Source: Hyparrhenia diplandra (Eukaryota; Streptophyta; Magnoliopsida; Poales; Poaceae). Taken from it: a DNA stretch of 64,000 nt. Where the stretch lies: assembly GCA_015847255.1 (NCBI GenBank), contig JADLZK010007663.1:124001-188000 (forward strand), in the 5' to 3' direction. The translations under genes were made by a program, and so were the position numbers. Numbering within the stretch: position 1 is the stretch's first letter; each line of letters begins with the position of its first letter. The notes under the pieces were generated by a model. The model saw only the letters and a program-made list of their open reading frames with translations. It did no database searches and was not told where the DNA came from. Below are positions 32,701 to 43,997 of the stretch, piece after piece.

Positions 32701-34065
32701 GGCCGTGGGGCAGAGCAGCAAGCAAGAAGAAGAGGAGAGGAGCTCGGGGAGGAAAGGCAGAGACCGAGCTCGAGGGGCGAGGCTACCCGGCGGCCATGGC
32801 CACCCTTTTATAGGCGCGGAGGGCGCGGCGTCCCAGAGAAATATCTCCGGTGGCCAGCTCGCATCCTGGCGGCGGCCAGCTCACGTCCTTGCGACTGCCA
32901 GTGGAGCGGCGCAGAGCTCAATGAGGAACAGCGGCCATGGCGACCTTGGCACAGGGAGGTTGTGGACCTTGCGGCGTCCGTGCGCGGCGCGGCGCGTTCC
33001 ACGTGTCCGTGGTAAATGCGGATGCGACGCGGTGTCCCCGGCGAGGCGCGGATATTTTCCGGCAAGGCGGCAGCTGGCGGCGCTATTCTTAGGTCGACGG
33101 CGGTGTGCAGCTCGGGTGCGGCTGTCCGGCGGCGCGTCCGCTTCTTCCGACATGGTCAACTTGGTTGCTGTGGAGGGGTCGACGGGTGCAGGGACGGCGC
33201 TGACGGTGTCGGACGCGGAATCGACGCGGAGGAGATATTTTTCTCTTCCTGTGCTGTCCGTGTGCGTGGGGAGCAGATGGATAAGATGGAGATGGAAGAA
33301 GGCTATGACGAGCGGGGCCCGTGTGTAAGAGAGAGAGGAGGTGGCGCTGCTGCTGGTAGCTGGGCCAGGAATTGAGCCCTGAGGCCCTTTCCTCTTTTTA
33401 ATATTCTCTTTTCCATTTTCCATTTGTAAGAGGTTTATATATATATATACCCACATATACTTGTATATATATGTTCATGCGTGTGTGTGTGTATATGTAA
33501 CCAAGCTCATGTATATATTTATATTTGGATACCCACAGTCACGTATACATATTGTTCATGTATACGCATTCCTATGTGTGTGTATATATTCATGAGATGG
33601 CTCCTTTGGTTTCCCAGAAAATTACTAGGCACGGCAAATGAATTGAATTTGGAATTTGGGAGGGCTCATGGATGGATAGGCACGGCAAATGAATTCGAAT
33701 TTGGAATTTGGGAAGGCTCATGGATGGATGGTTGGTTAATCAAGGGGAGATCAAGGAAGGGTTTTTGGTGGAGGGTGACAAGGAGAGGTCAAAGGGAAAA
33801 TATTTGAGATAGAGGATGGTCAAGGAATTTTATTTGGTGGGGGAATATTATTTGATGCCAAAGATAAATTCTAGCAACAAACAAGCACGCAAGCAAAACA
33901 TTCAAACATTCATCCTAAATAAATCTATATGGTGAATTTGATGCAAGGTTTTCGTGAAAGAGGTTTTTGGTCGTGCGGAAAATAAATCACGTTTTTAGTT
34001 GGTAATTAGAAAAGTTCAAATTTTTTAGTGAATTTTAAAATAATGCAAAAACACAGTGTGTTACA
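29735..34065 (-). mobile_element. 4.33-kb solo LTR (Tekay/Del-like) inserted in the F-box-like gene
   Basis: On the minus strand it starts TGTAACACACTGTG (34065) and ends ...GGGGTGTGACG (29735). These are typical of Tekay-type chromovirus LTRs apart from the last base (G for A). A TATAAAAG box on the minus strand at 32805-32812 divides it into U3 and R-U5. No gag, protease, RT or integrase frame is present, and no primer site is seen at either edge. It is therefore best read as a solo LTR left by LTR-LTR recombination. GC-rich 32050-33350 opens long spurious frames. The lineage name is inferred from termini and length only. Confidence 0.62.
32805..32812 (-). promoter_or_regulatory. TATA box of the solo LTR
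   Basis: The minus strand reads CCGCGCCTATAAAAGGGTGG, in the middle of the LTR and in the orientation expected from its termini. Confidence 0.55.
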
Positions 34066-34819
34066 ATCTTATCACCAAGCTCGCCTGCCTCGGCAACCCC
34101 GGGAGGCGTGCTTCAAAGCCGCATGTATGCCGTCTTCGCCGAAGGCCGCTGCACCGCCACGCTCGCCGCCACAGGCTGCGGCGCGCCGCCGCGTCGAGGG
34201 GGCATGAAACCGCCAAGTATGTTCTTGCTCTTGTGCTTTACAGGGCCAACACCGTGTCGCAAACCACGACTATGCGCGGCCGGGTGTTGCGTGAGATCAA
34301 AGGCGACCACCCAGCGACTATTTGGCCGGACGTGACGCGAACCGGCAGAACGGAACTCGCTCGAATGGCCCCGGCGACATTCATGGGATTTCTTGAGGAG
34401 TGACTTGATGACGGCACATATACCGCCAAATTGGAGTAGAGAATACCGGCCCTCCAGCACCACCGGTGCCTCGCCATGACGGCATCGGTGTAGAGGGCTT
34501 AAACCGGTGCGCCGCCATTCACGGATGGACAAATTCATTTCAGACGTGGAGGATGTTCTCTAAATGAGGAGTGTAGGATCCGCAAGGAGTTTGAAAGTTT
34601 CTTCTGTGGTGTTGTGTGGGCACTATGAGCAAGTTTTAAATTGGGATTGATCGATCTATCGATCACATGCGTGATGAAAAGTTGGATGTTTTGTTAGTCA
34701 TAACCATGCATATTTTCCAAAAGTGACGAAAGGCCGGATTCCTAACAAATTTTCGTTTTGGGGCCAGATTCCCAAATTCAAAAAAAATGGTGCCAGATTC
34801 CTAAGACAAACTTATTTCA

Positions 34820-35878
34820 GGGCCAAATTCCTAATTCTCCCATAGTCCTATTTCTCCAAACAATGTTTGAAATTTCGAAATAGGCCCTTTTACATTAACC
34901 GTGGGACCATGGGTGTCCGTGATCGAACACTCTACGCTTGCCACCTTGGATTCCTTATAGTGCTATGGGCGTTTTCTCTCAGTAGCCTCTCTCGTCTCTT
35001 TCTTCTCCCATACTACACCTACTAGTACTCTTCTCACCTCTTCTCCCCCCGACTCGTGACTTTCCAAATTCATCTCAACCAAACCCGAAAGTACTGAGCG
35101 ATCCGACACGGGGTCGCCTCGCCGCCGCCTTCGTCTCCGTCCCGGGCGTGGTGGTGCTCTTTATCACATCCATGCAGCTAGATATGGTTTTTCATGTGGT
35201 TTTTGAAACAAAGCAAATACAGAAGTTTTTTTTCTTTTTTGGTGGTTGCAGATCCGGATCGAGTCCCGGCCGCTTAGGATCTCGACTTCATGTGGTCTCT
35301 AAAGTCCCGCCGCTCTCGATCTCGTGTTTTAGCTAGTGTTGGGTTGGTAAGGAGGCCGAAGAAAATGTCGCAAAAAGAAGCACATCTTCTTGGGTAAACA
35401 CCGCTGAGATCTCTCGAAATGCACTTTTTTGAAGTTTTTTTAGTGGCTCTAAAAGGTTTTTGTTTTGTCTTGTATATTTGTGTGATTCATGCTATAGCTT
35501 GTACAACCACAAAGACCTACGCGGGAGATTATAAAAGTATGGGTGCCGGAGGTCGCCGGCGGGCCACTCTCCTCCTCCTCGCCGAAGTCGAGCATTTTTT
35601 CCGAGTCGCGGCCGACTCGACGACTAAACAAGTTTGGCAAAAGAAGCTTTGGCTCCGCCTCCTCCCGCACCCCATCGTAGCTAGGAGCCACTTTTTCTCT
35701 CCCTCCCTCTCCCTCTCACCGACATTGGGCCATGTCGCTAGGAGCCGGAGAAGCTCGATTTTGGGGCTCCCCGGCCTCCGGCTCTTGCGCCGCTACAAAT
35801 GCCTTCAGTAGCTTGCTCTTGCTCCATCTTGTTGTGTCTCACGGAATACTATTAAATCAGCCAAAATCAGGCGTTAGC
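34820..35878 (+). repeat. copy A of a locally duplicated unit (cut at the right by an LTR element)
   Basis: It matches 45900-46600 and, less closely, 49815-50060, 50900-51850, 53890-54800 and 55320-55460. Landmarks in order are GGGCCAAATTCCTAATTCTC, CCGTGGGACCATGG, a CT-rich leader with CCCATACTACACCTACTAGT, CTCTTTATCACATCCATG, a T-run ending TTGCAG, GGTTTTTGTTTTGTCTTG, and CGGGAGATTATAAAAG. The right edge GCGTTAGC (35878) corresponds to CGTTAGCGTAACAACCC at 55785, so the unit is interrupted there. Gene-like splice signals are visible, but I cannot identify a protein. Confidence 0.75.
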
Positions 35879-38182
35879 AAAAAAAAATATATAGAAAAAA
35901 AAAAAAAGGATTGAAAAAAAAAAAGAGAGAGAATATAGATAAAAAAAAAAGAGTGTTATTGAAAAGAAAAAATATATATAGAAAAAAAAATAATAATAAG
36001 AGAGAGGAGCAAGTTGGCCCCCGCATGGTCAAGATACATACCAAAGTGTTGCTCGACTCCACCCATCATTGCTTCAACAAGCAAGAAGGGTTTGTCTCTC
36101 ATCCTTTGTCGCTACCATCAAGACCCATGGCCCATGCACACACGTGTGTGTGTGGCCTAGCCTTGAGGTGCACCCGGGCAGGGCCATCACGCAAACCGCA
36201 AAGAACAACTTCGATGCTTCATCCGTAGATGCTTTGTCGGTAAGTATATCCAGGTATGCAAGGGAAATAAATGTTCACCAACACTCTTCACTCATTTTTG
36301 TCTCCATAGAACCAAAAAACTTTATGCTTCTCATGATTATGTCATACGCCCGGTTTGGGTGTATTTTATCGTGATGCATTCATAGGTCTTTTTAAATTGA
36401 GCATGGTGCTTAGGTTAAAAGATCTCCTTTAATCAAAATTCGACATGGTGTTGGATCTTGGTTAATGAACCTAGAGTTTTGTTGTCATGATCTATGAGAG
36501 TATCTTATGTTGGAGATAGATCAAGGCTATGCTTACAATGCCTCTTTTATGAGCCTTGCTTGAGTCATGATGAGGTGAACAAATAAAAATAAAATAAAAA
36601 TAAAATAAAGTTCTCATAATAAAAGCTCCACGGTATTCTTGCCGATAGAGCCATGTTGTTGTTTTTGTTTTGTTTTCTTGTTTTTAATAAAAACCAGTAC
36701 AAGACCAAGTGTGGGGAGATCTCTCAAACATAATGAACAAACATCTGAGATCTCCCCAACACAATGCACAAACACCGAAAGCAATTCATGATGAAGAAGG
36801 ACGAGACAAACGACTACCATAAACTCCTTCATCTTCAAACGGAGGTTTGTGCAAAACTCCCGCTCTCACATCTCCCAAAAAAGTCTTGAAGTTTAAATTT
36901 GAAATTTTAAAAAAAGACAAAACTTTTTGGACGATCCATCTCCATGTTATCCTTTGGTAAAAATTTGCATACTCTTTATTTCTCGCTAATATTCCTATAA
37001 CTTGTGAGCTATCTATCATAGGGACCCCATGTTATCTAAGTAATTGGAATATGTGATATAGCCGGATGATTTGAACCTTGCTCTTTATATGAACTTGGGA
37101 TTTGTTTTCAAAATTCAAATAGCATGCTCCTCAATGATATGCAAATTCCTACCAGAGCCATATCAAGTTTATCAAGTGCAAAAAAAAAAAAAAAAAAAAA
37201 AAAAAAACTATCACACATATGTCGCTTATCTTTGCATTGAGCTTGTGTCATGTCTTGTTGACCCTTGTTGAGATCGTTGTCATGCCCCCAAGATCAAGAA
37301 TCACGTACACTCCACATATACCGCCTATTCCTACACTGGGAATACGCTAAAACATGCTTCCGGTCCACCATACAAAAAAGCTCGCTCCTACATCGGGAGT
37401 AGACAAAAAAAAAGAAGAAGAGGTATCTTAGAAATAAAATACTCCATGCTTTACCAGAGTGATCTCTACATTTGTGCTTCAAAGAGACATGGCTACGAAA
37501 AAAAATAGGGACACATGAAAGTCCCATGAAAAAAAAGAGTTGGACACATGAAGGTCCAAGACTTTTTAAAAAAAAATGATGAGCACATGAAGGCTCATGC
37601 AAAAAAAAAAAAAAAGATAGCCATGTTCTCAAGAATAAAGTTTTATCATAAGAGAGATCACACATATCACGGAGTATAGTATAGGTTCCACTTTATTATA
37701 TCCACACACACATGCACTTCTTGATCCGGGGGTATGCCATCCTTCTCCTCGGATCCGAGCTTTGACCGAGCAACATATGCAGAGTAAGTATGCCTTCATC
37801 TCTTTCCCTACCCAAAGATCCACATAAGCTTTTATAGAAGCAGGAAAAAAAAAAAAGGCAAAACTTTGATATGCCTTGGTGAGGAACCAAACACAAACTT
37901 GAGTGATCCGAGAGTGAATCATTCGAGGAGCTAAGCTATATTTACCTTTTCAAAATCAAATGAAAACCCAAGTTCCCGTGACTTATTTGAAGCAAGGGGA
38001 TTTGAATCTGTGTTGTTCCATAATTCAATTACCCAAGATTAACATGGTAGACACATCAAAAAGTTCACAAGTGCAGGTGAAGCTTGGAATAACTTGTATG
38101 TAGGTTACATATCAAGGAGATGACCCATCTTAGTCCTCAACCCTTACTCGAGGACGAAAAGCAGACTAAGTGTGTGGGAGTT
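35879..38182 (+). mobile_element. truncated left unit, 3' internal region only
   Basis: It begins in an A-rich low-complexity tract immediately after the interrupted host unit and runs to the purine-rich GTGTGTGGGAGTT before the LTR. It is non-coding. Frames are homopolymer artefacts. It contains a poly-A run at 37179-37207. Confidence 0.78.
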
Positions 38183-39620
38183 TGTTGACGATCGTTAACT
38201 ACCTATTTTATACCGTCAACATTAGTATAAATCTACCAAAAACATAATAGCAATAGGGCTTTGAGCTAACCATTTCCACAAGTTTTGGTACTTCACTTGT
38301 TTTGCGAGGGCAATGTTGGAAACATATACATTTTCGCCAAAAAGCAAAGGAAAACATATAAAAGATAACAAGGCCCTAAATGGACATAAGCAAAGCAAGG
38401 AGAAGAGAGGAGAAAAGCCCATAAAATGTCAATATCCAAACACAAGCCCAAGAGGTCGAGGCTCGAATCCAACATGAAATGATAAACGGGCCGCAGGACA
38501 TGGGTTCAATGTTGTGGGCATAACTTTCTCATACGAAATCGGATTTCAGCGAACGAATACTCGAAACGAAGCTAACTCCGAGGCCCACGTGCTCATGCAA
38601 AGTTTCAGCCCAAACGGAGATCATATTGGTGCGCGCAAGCACCTTAGGGTGCGCCCGCACCCTCACGGAGGCCAAAACGGCCCATCTTCGCCCCGGTGGC
38701 CCATCTCGACCTGAAAAGTCCGGAGGCGTGTTTGCTTGCCTAGAAGACGGTGCGGGATTAGTACCAAATGGCTTAGCTAAGATAGGATCCCATGGTGAAG
38801 GTCCTATAAATAGATGGGCACTCCCTTACTTGTAACACACACCAATTCCAAGGGCAAGAGTCTCTCCCTCTCCTCTAAGAGAGCTCTCCCCTCTACTCCA
38901 CTCCTTCACTCCAATGGACTTAGGTCCTCATTAGTAGTAGAGAGATTGGCGGAGGAGAGATGTGAGGGCCGGGAGCGGGAAGTGCCGGACTTGTCGGCGA
39001 CTCCCTGACTTGTACCTCGGTGGATTCGTGCTCGGCTCCCTCATGGGATCTTGGCTAAGTAAGTTTCCACGATTCCGATAACCTTTATTGTCTCATGTTT
39101 ATCCAAGCATTATCTACTGTTTGCGGGATTGATAGTCGCCCTTGTGGCGGTGCTCTAGTAGGACCCCGGGGACCGGGTAAGCCTTGTTAACACGCTAGAG
39201 TAATAATCACTAGTGTAGACGTGGTGTCTAGGCTAGGGGTTGCCTATCTTTTGTGGCGCATCCCACGGTTGAGGGGTAGGCGGCCGGGTTGTGACACCTT
39301 GTCCGTCCCTTGTAATCCCCCACGTTCGGGGTGTGGCGCAAATGCTAAATGCCGGTCTCCATCCCAGCTTTGGGCGATTGTCGGTGCCCGAAGTGAACAA
39401 GTAGCTCTAAAGCGAGGCTATCCATAGACCTTAAAGGTGTACGAATCCTTCTCGATAATCCTCCCCATCTTTGGTCTTGTGTGTCCTTGGGCGAACTAGT
39501 TAGGAGAGAGTACCTCCGTTCCTCGTGGAAAATACGATACCCCCGAATATTTCCGGGTGAAAGCTACAACGACAACCCCAGACGCTTATGATTCTTACGT
39601 GACGTTAAGAAACGTCAACA
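38183..39620 (+). repeat. LTR shared by the two tandem units (5' LTR of the right unit)
   Basis: It starts TGTTGACGATCG and ends AAACGTCAACA, 1,438 bases, nearly identical to 43998-45437 (three differences in the first ~140 bases by eye). It is preceded by a polypurine-like tract and followed by a primer site. Confidence 0.88.
38805..38812 (+). promoter_or_regulatory. TATA box, shared LTR
   Basis: TATAAATA is followed 22 bases on by CTTGTAACACACACCAATTCC, the conserved start-region block of the family. Confidence 0.6.
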
Positions 39621-39629
39621 AGCTTTCGC

Positions 39630-39646
39630 GGCGCCGTTGTCGGGGA
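39630..39646 (+). other. primer binding site, tRNA-Asp type
   Basis: GGCGCCGTTGTCGGGGA lies nine bases after the LTR end. It matches the tRNA-Asp complement except for T in place of C. Confidence 0.78.
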
Positions 39647-39649
39647 ACG

Positions 39650-40407
39650 GTTGCTATTATCCTCGAACCTAGTTTGTCCTCGTATGTATCCTTAAAAAAA
39701 AATCAAAATAGTTATTTATTTTCTTTTTTTTTTCAAAATGAAGCCAAATTCAAAATCTTTTTGCTTCGAAGGGAGAGTTCACGGGGGGCCACATTCTATT
39801 TTAAAAAAATTTCAAACTCTCCATCCGGCCATGAACTCCACCCCTAATTTGTAAAAAAAAAAAAAAACCTTTGGTTCGGGCACACTCCTTCTTTGGTGAC
39901 TATTTTGAAAACCTATGTAACCACCTACGAGATGTCGAGGAGCTATAATCATGCCAAAGATTTCGGCATGATTCAAATTCACATGTGGAATTTGTTTCTG
40001 CTCTCCCTCTTTGGGAAAGCAAAATAATAGTACACTATTGTCTTAGGAAGTTTGAATGGGGACTGAGAAGAACTCAAAGACAATTTTTGTCTAGCGTTCT
40101 TCCCCATCAATGCCTACCAAGGACAATCCTCGATTTCAAATAGGATGACAAGGAGTCCATAGGTGCAGCCTAGGCCAGGTTTATAATGTTTATACAAGTT
40201 GGCCTAGACTTGTCATTACCCGATAGTGTGCTTTTGCATATCTTTTGTTCGGGTCTTGACACAGACGCTGCCCTATGCCTTGACATGACCGTTGGAGGGT
40301 CATTTGCACATAAACCTACAACGGAACATAGGAAAATCTTTTGAACACATCCTAGAGAAGTACACTTCTCCCTGTTGTAGAAACCTACCCCCTCCATAAA
40401 CAAGGGC
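39650..40407 (+). other. leader of the non-autonomous element
   Basis: The stretch is AT-rich with homopolymers after the primer site. A gag start would be expected here in an autonomous relative, but no gag motif is visible. Confidence 0.5.
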
Positions 40408-41085
40408 ATGTCAAGCTTTGAGGAGCCCTCATCAGTCGAACTATTCCCCATACCATCATTAGAACCCATTGTTGAGCCCTCTCCCGAACCACGAACACCG
40501 AAGGAAGGAATGCTTTGTCCTTCGGAGTTCACGATCGAATTGAAGGATGATGGTGGCACCTTGGATTTTCATGAAGCCGAGGTGCGCATAGACTTTCATA
40601 TCCAATTCATCCTTGACTTCAATCGCCTCATAGGCTACCCTCTTGAAAAGTTTTTTCACGAAAAAAAAACCTATAGAGGGAGCGGGATGAGAAGTTGGGA
40701 AAGATCTCTTTCGCCCTTCACCCGAGAAATCCCAAAAGCGAAGCATCTTCCCAACCAAAACATGTTCGAGGAGGCGACGTTCATAATTCCATTCGCTTCA
40801 CCCAAGTTGCTTTTGCATCTTAGTGAAACGAAATACCTCTCGCCTTCACTCGAACACAAGTCATGTCCCTCTGGCCAACAAAACGTTGTTCTTGACAATG
40901 GTCGAGATTCAATGTTCGTCCTTCACTCTTGTGCCATGGACATGCATGAAGCGACAACTCTTGAGACCATGCAGAAACCTGAAATTGAGCATGACAAGTT
41001 TTTTTCATTCAAAACATCTCATGTTTCATGCTCACCTTTGGGTTATCTAGAGTTTGTTTTGCTTCTAGCTGAGTGCTTCTACTAA
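40408..41085 (+). CDS. 225-residue ORF derived from the Athila post-gag region
   Basis: It is a single open frame starting MSSFEEPSSVELFPIPSLEP. At about residues 55-80 it has EVRIDFHIQFILDFNRLIGY followed by PLEKFF, the Athila motif (V-x-L-D-F-H-I-F-D-I-L-D-F-D-L-L-I-G-Y-P-L-E-K-L) that precedes reverse transcriptase. Later come SPSLEHKSCPSGQQNVVLDN and FVLHSCAMDMHEATTLETM, matching the long acidic linker of grass Athila elements (S-P-S-I-E-F-x-x-L-P-S-G-x-x-x-V-V-L-D). There are no catalytic residues of RT, protease or integrase. It is the only substantial frame of the element. It may be a relic or a retained accessory protein. Confidence 0.62.
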   Translation: MSSFEEPSSVELFPIPSLEPIVEPSPEPRTPKEGMLCPSEFTIELKDDGGTLDFHEAEVRIDFHIQFILDFNRLIGYPLEKFFHEKKTYRGSGMRSWERSLSPFTREIPKAKHLPNQNMFEEATFIIPFASPKLLLHLSETKYLSPSLEHKSCPSGQQNVVLDNGRDSMFVLHSCAMDMHEATTLETMQKPEIEHDKFFSFKTSHVSCSPLGYLEFVLLLAECFY

Positions 41086-43997
41086 GATCACAACCATCTC
41101 TTGGTCCTTGTTATAAATTCTTTTTAAGAGAATGGTTGCAAGTCTCATAGTAGCACGATGACGCTAATCTTGCAGCTTGAGCGTAATGCTAAAACTCTTA
41201 GTGGTGAAACTGGGAACTTCACCACTGTTAGCTGCAAGATGTTTTCCTGCGGTCAAGCTTATGACCATAACTTAAGCACTGCCGGGAGATACCCCGGACT
41301 ATCAAAAAAAAGAAGCCTTTTCTCTCTTATTAATAAAAGCAAGAACATGTTATCGGGCTAGTATGCACCTTCGGGTATTCTTGTCGCTAACCATTGCAGT
41401 GTGGAGAATGATTAAGAAGATCAAAAGAGGCACGCGATGCTTGAAAACATGAGGGCGACATAAAAAAAAAAAAAAAAGAAAAACTTTGATGCTCATGGGT
41501 GATGGAACTCACTCACAAGGAGACCGGACCTTGCACACTTGACTTTGCACAAAAGTCTAAGTGTGGGGGAAGATGGTAATAATCTCAAGTTCCATCCACC
41601 AAGGAGACATTCAAAAAAAAAACCAATGGCAAATAAAAGATGATGTCAGCCCCTTGTTGAAAAAAAAAAAAAAAAAAAAAAAAAAGAGAGAAGGGGTTGA
41701 AAAAAAAAAAAAAAAAATATAGAGAAAGAAAAAAAAGGATTGAGAAAAAAAAAGAGAGAATATAGATAAGAAAAAAAAAGAGTGTTATTGAAAAAAAAAA
41801 AATATATAAAAAAATAATAATAATAAGAGAGAGGAGCAGGTTGGCCCCGCATGGTCAAGATACATACCAAAGTGCTGCCTGACTCCACCCATCATTGCTT
41901 CAACAAGCAAGAAGGGTTTGTCTCTCATCCTTTGTCGCTACCATCAAGACCCATGGCCCATGCACACGTGTGTGTGTGTGGCCTAGCCTTGAGGTGCACC
42001 TGGGCAGGGCCATCACGCAAACCGCAAAGAACAACTTCGATGCTTCATCCGTAGATGCCTTTGTCGGTAAGTATATCCGGTATGCAAGAAATAAATGTTC
42101 ACCAACACTCTTCACTCATTTTTGTCTCCATAGAACCAAAAAAACTTTATGCTTCTCATGATTATGTCATACGCCCGGTTTGGGTGTATTTACTGTGATG
42201 CATTCATAGGTCTTTTTTAAATTGAGCATGGTGCTTAGGTTAAAAGATCTCCTTTAATCAAAAATTCGACATGGTGTTGGATCTTGGTTAATGAACCTAG
42301 AGTTTTTTGTCATGATCTATGAGAGTATCTTATGTTGGAGATAGATCAAGGCTATGCTTACAATGCCTCTTTTATGAGCCTTGCTTGAGTCATGATGAGG
42401 TGAACAAATAAAAATAAAATAAAGTTCTCATAATAAAAGCTCCACGGTATTCTTGCCGATAGAGCCATGTTGTTGTTTTTGTTTTGTTTTCTTGTTTTTA
42501 ATAAAACCGGGTACAAGACCAAGTTTGGGGGAGATCTCTCAAACACAATGAACAAACATCCGAGATCTCCCCAACACAATGCACAAACACCGAGCAATTC
42601 ATGATGAAGAAGGACGAGACAAACGACTACCATAAACTCCTTCATCTTCAAACAGAGGTTTGTGCAAAACACCCGCTCTCACATCTCCCAAAAAAAGTCT
42701 TGAAGTTTAAATTTGAAATTTTTAAAAAAGACAAAACTTTTTGGACGATCCATCTCCATGTTATCCTTTGGTAAAAATTTGCATACTCTTTATTTCTCGC
42801 TAATATTCCTATAACTTGTGAGCTATCTATCATAGGGACCCCATGTTATCTAAGTAATTGGAATATGTGATATAGCTGGATGATTTGAACCTTGCTCTTT
42901 TATATGAACTTGGGATTTGTTTTCAAAATTCAAATAGCATGCTCCTCAATGATATGCAAATTCCTACCAGAGCCATATCAAGTTTATCAAGTGCAAAAAA
43001 AAAAAAAAAAAAAAAAAAAACTATCACACATATGTCGCTTATCTTTGCATTGAGCTTGTGTCATGTCTTGTTGACCCTTGTTGAGATCGTTGTCATGCCC
43101 CCAAGATCAAGAATCACGTACACTCCACATATACCAGCCTATTCCTACACTAGGAATACGCTAAAACATGCTTCCGTCCACCATACAAAAAGCTCGCTCC
43201 TACACTTTGGGAGTAGACAAAAAAAAAAGAAGAAGAGGTATCTTAGAAATAAAATACTCCATGCTTTACCGTGAGTGATCTCTACATTTGTGCTTCAAAG
43301 AGACATGGCTACGAAAAAAAAATAGGGACACATGAAAGTCCCATGAAAAAAAAAAGAGTTGGACACTTGAAGGTCCAAGACTTTTTATAAAAAAAAAAAA
43401 AAAAATGATGAGCACATGAAGGCTCATGCAAAAAAAAGATAGCCATGTTCTCAAGAATAAAGTTTTATCATAAGAGAGATCACACATATCACGGAGTATA
43501 GTATAGGTTCCACTTTATTATATCCACACACACATGCACTTCTTGATCCGGGGGTATGCCATCCTTCTCCTCGGATTCGAGCTTTTGACCGAAAGCAACA
43601 TATGCAGTAAGTATGCCTTCATCTCTTTCCCTACCCAAAGATCCACATAAGCTTTGTAGAAGCAGGAAAGAAATGAGGCAAAACTTTGATATGCCTTGGT
43701 GAGGAACCAAACACAAACTTGAGTGATCCGAGTGAATCATTCGAGGAGCTAAGCTATATTTACCTTTTCAAAATCAAATGAAAACCCAAGTTCCTGCACT
43801 TATTTGAAGCAAGGGGATTTGAATCTGTGTTGTTCCATAATTCAATTACCCAAGATTAACATGGTAGACACATAAAAAAGTTCACAAGTGCAGGTGAAGC
43901 TTGGAATAACTTGTATGCAGGTTACATATCAAGGAGATGACCCATCTTAGTCCTCAACCCTTACTCGAGGACAAGCAGGACTAAGTGTGTGGGAGTT
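41086..43997 (+). other. non-coding 3' internal region of the right unit
   Basis: It contains several poly-A runs (41660-41685, 41700-41717, 42996-43020, 43388-43405), TA-rich patches and text matching bases 1-480 in reverse complement. A purine-rich tract AGTGTGTGGGAG directly precedes the LTR. No protein is seen. Confidence 0.65.

Larger units (their letters stand above)
29509..34628 (+). pseudogene. F-box-like gene of a grass-specific family, split by a retrotransposon LTR
   Basis: The 5' part (29509-29734) has a start MENLPL and, after one indel, DMLVEIAIGVAKVSANPMED followed by ...ATCSQMKAARR, the F-box-like opening (L-P-x-D-x-L-x-E-I-A) of a known grass family. It ends in YRENL at the insertion. 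The 3' part (34066-34628) resumes ITKLACLGNP, then in shifted frames MYAVFAEGRCTAT, ETAKYVLALVLYRANT, and finally EECRIRKEFESFFCGVVWAL with a stop at 34626-34628. That order (G-N-P-E-A, Y-V-L-A-L-L-Y, then a Cys-containing tail) is the family pattern. Besides the 4.3-kb insertion there are at least three frameshifts, so the gene is dead. Confidence 0.68.

Noticed and set aside
31963..32721. 252-residue Pro/Ala-rich ORF on the minus strand
   Set aside because: It lies within the GC-rich part of the solo LTR. All frames on both strands are open there and no domain is visible.
32626..33328. Arg/Gly-rich plus-strand ORFs of 120-210 residues
   Set aside because: They are in the LTR, compositional, opposite to the LTR's own TATA direction.
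37294..37665. Phe-rich minus-strand ORF, also at 43266-43487
   Set aside because: These are poly-A runs of the non-coding retroelement region read backwards. The two copies break at different places, so the frame is not conserved.
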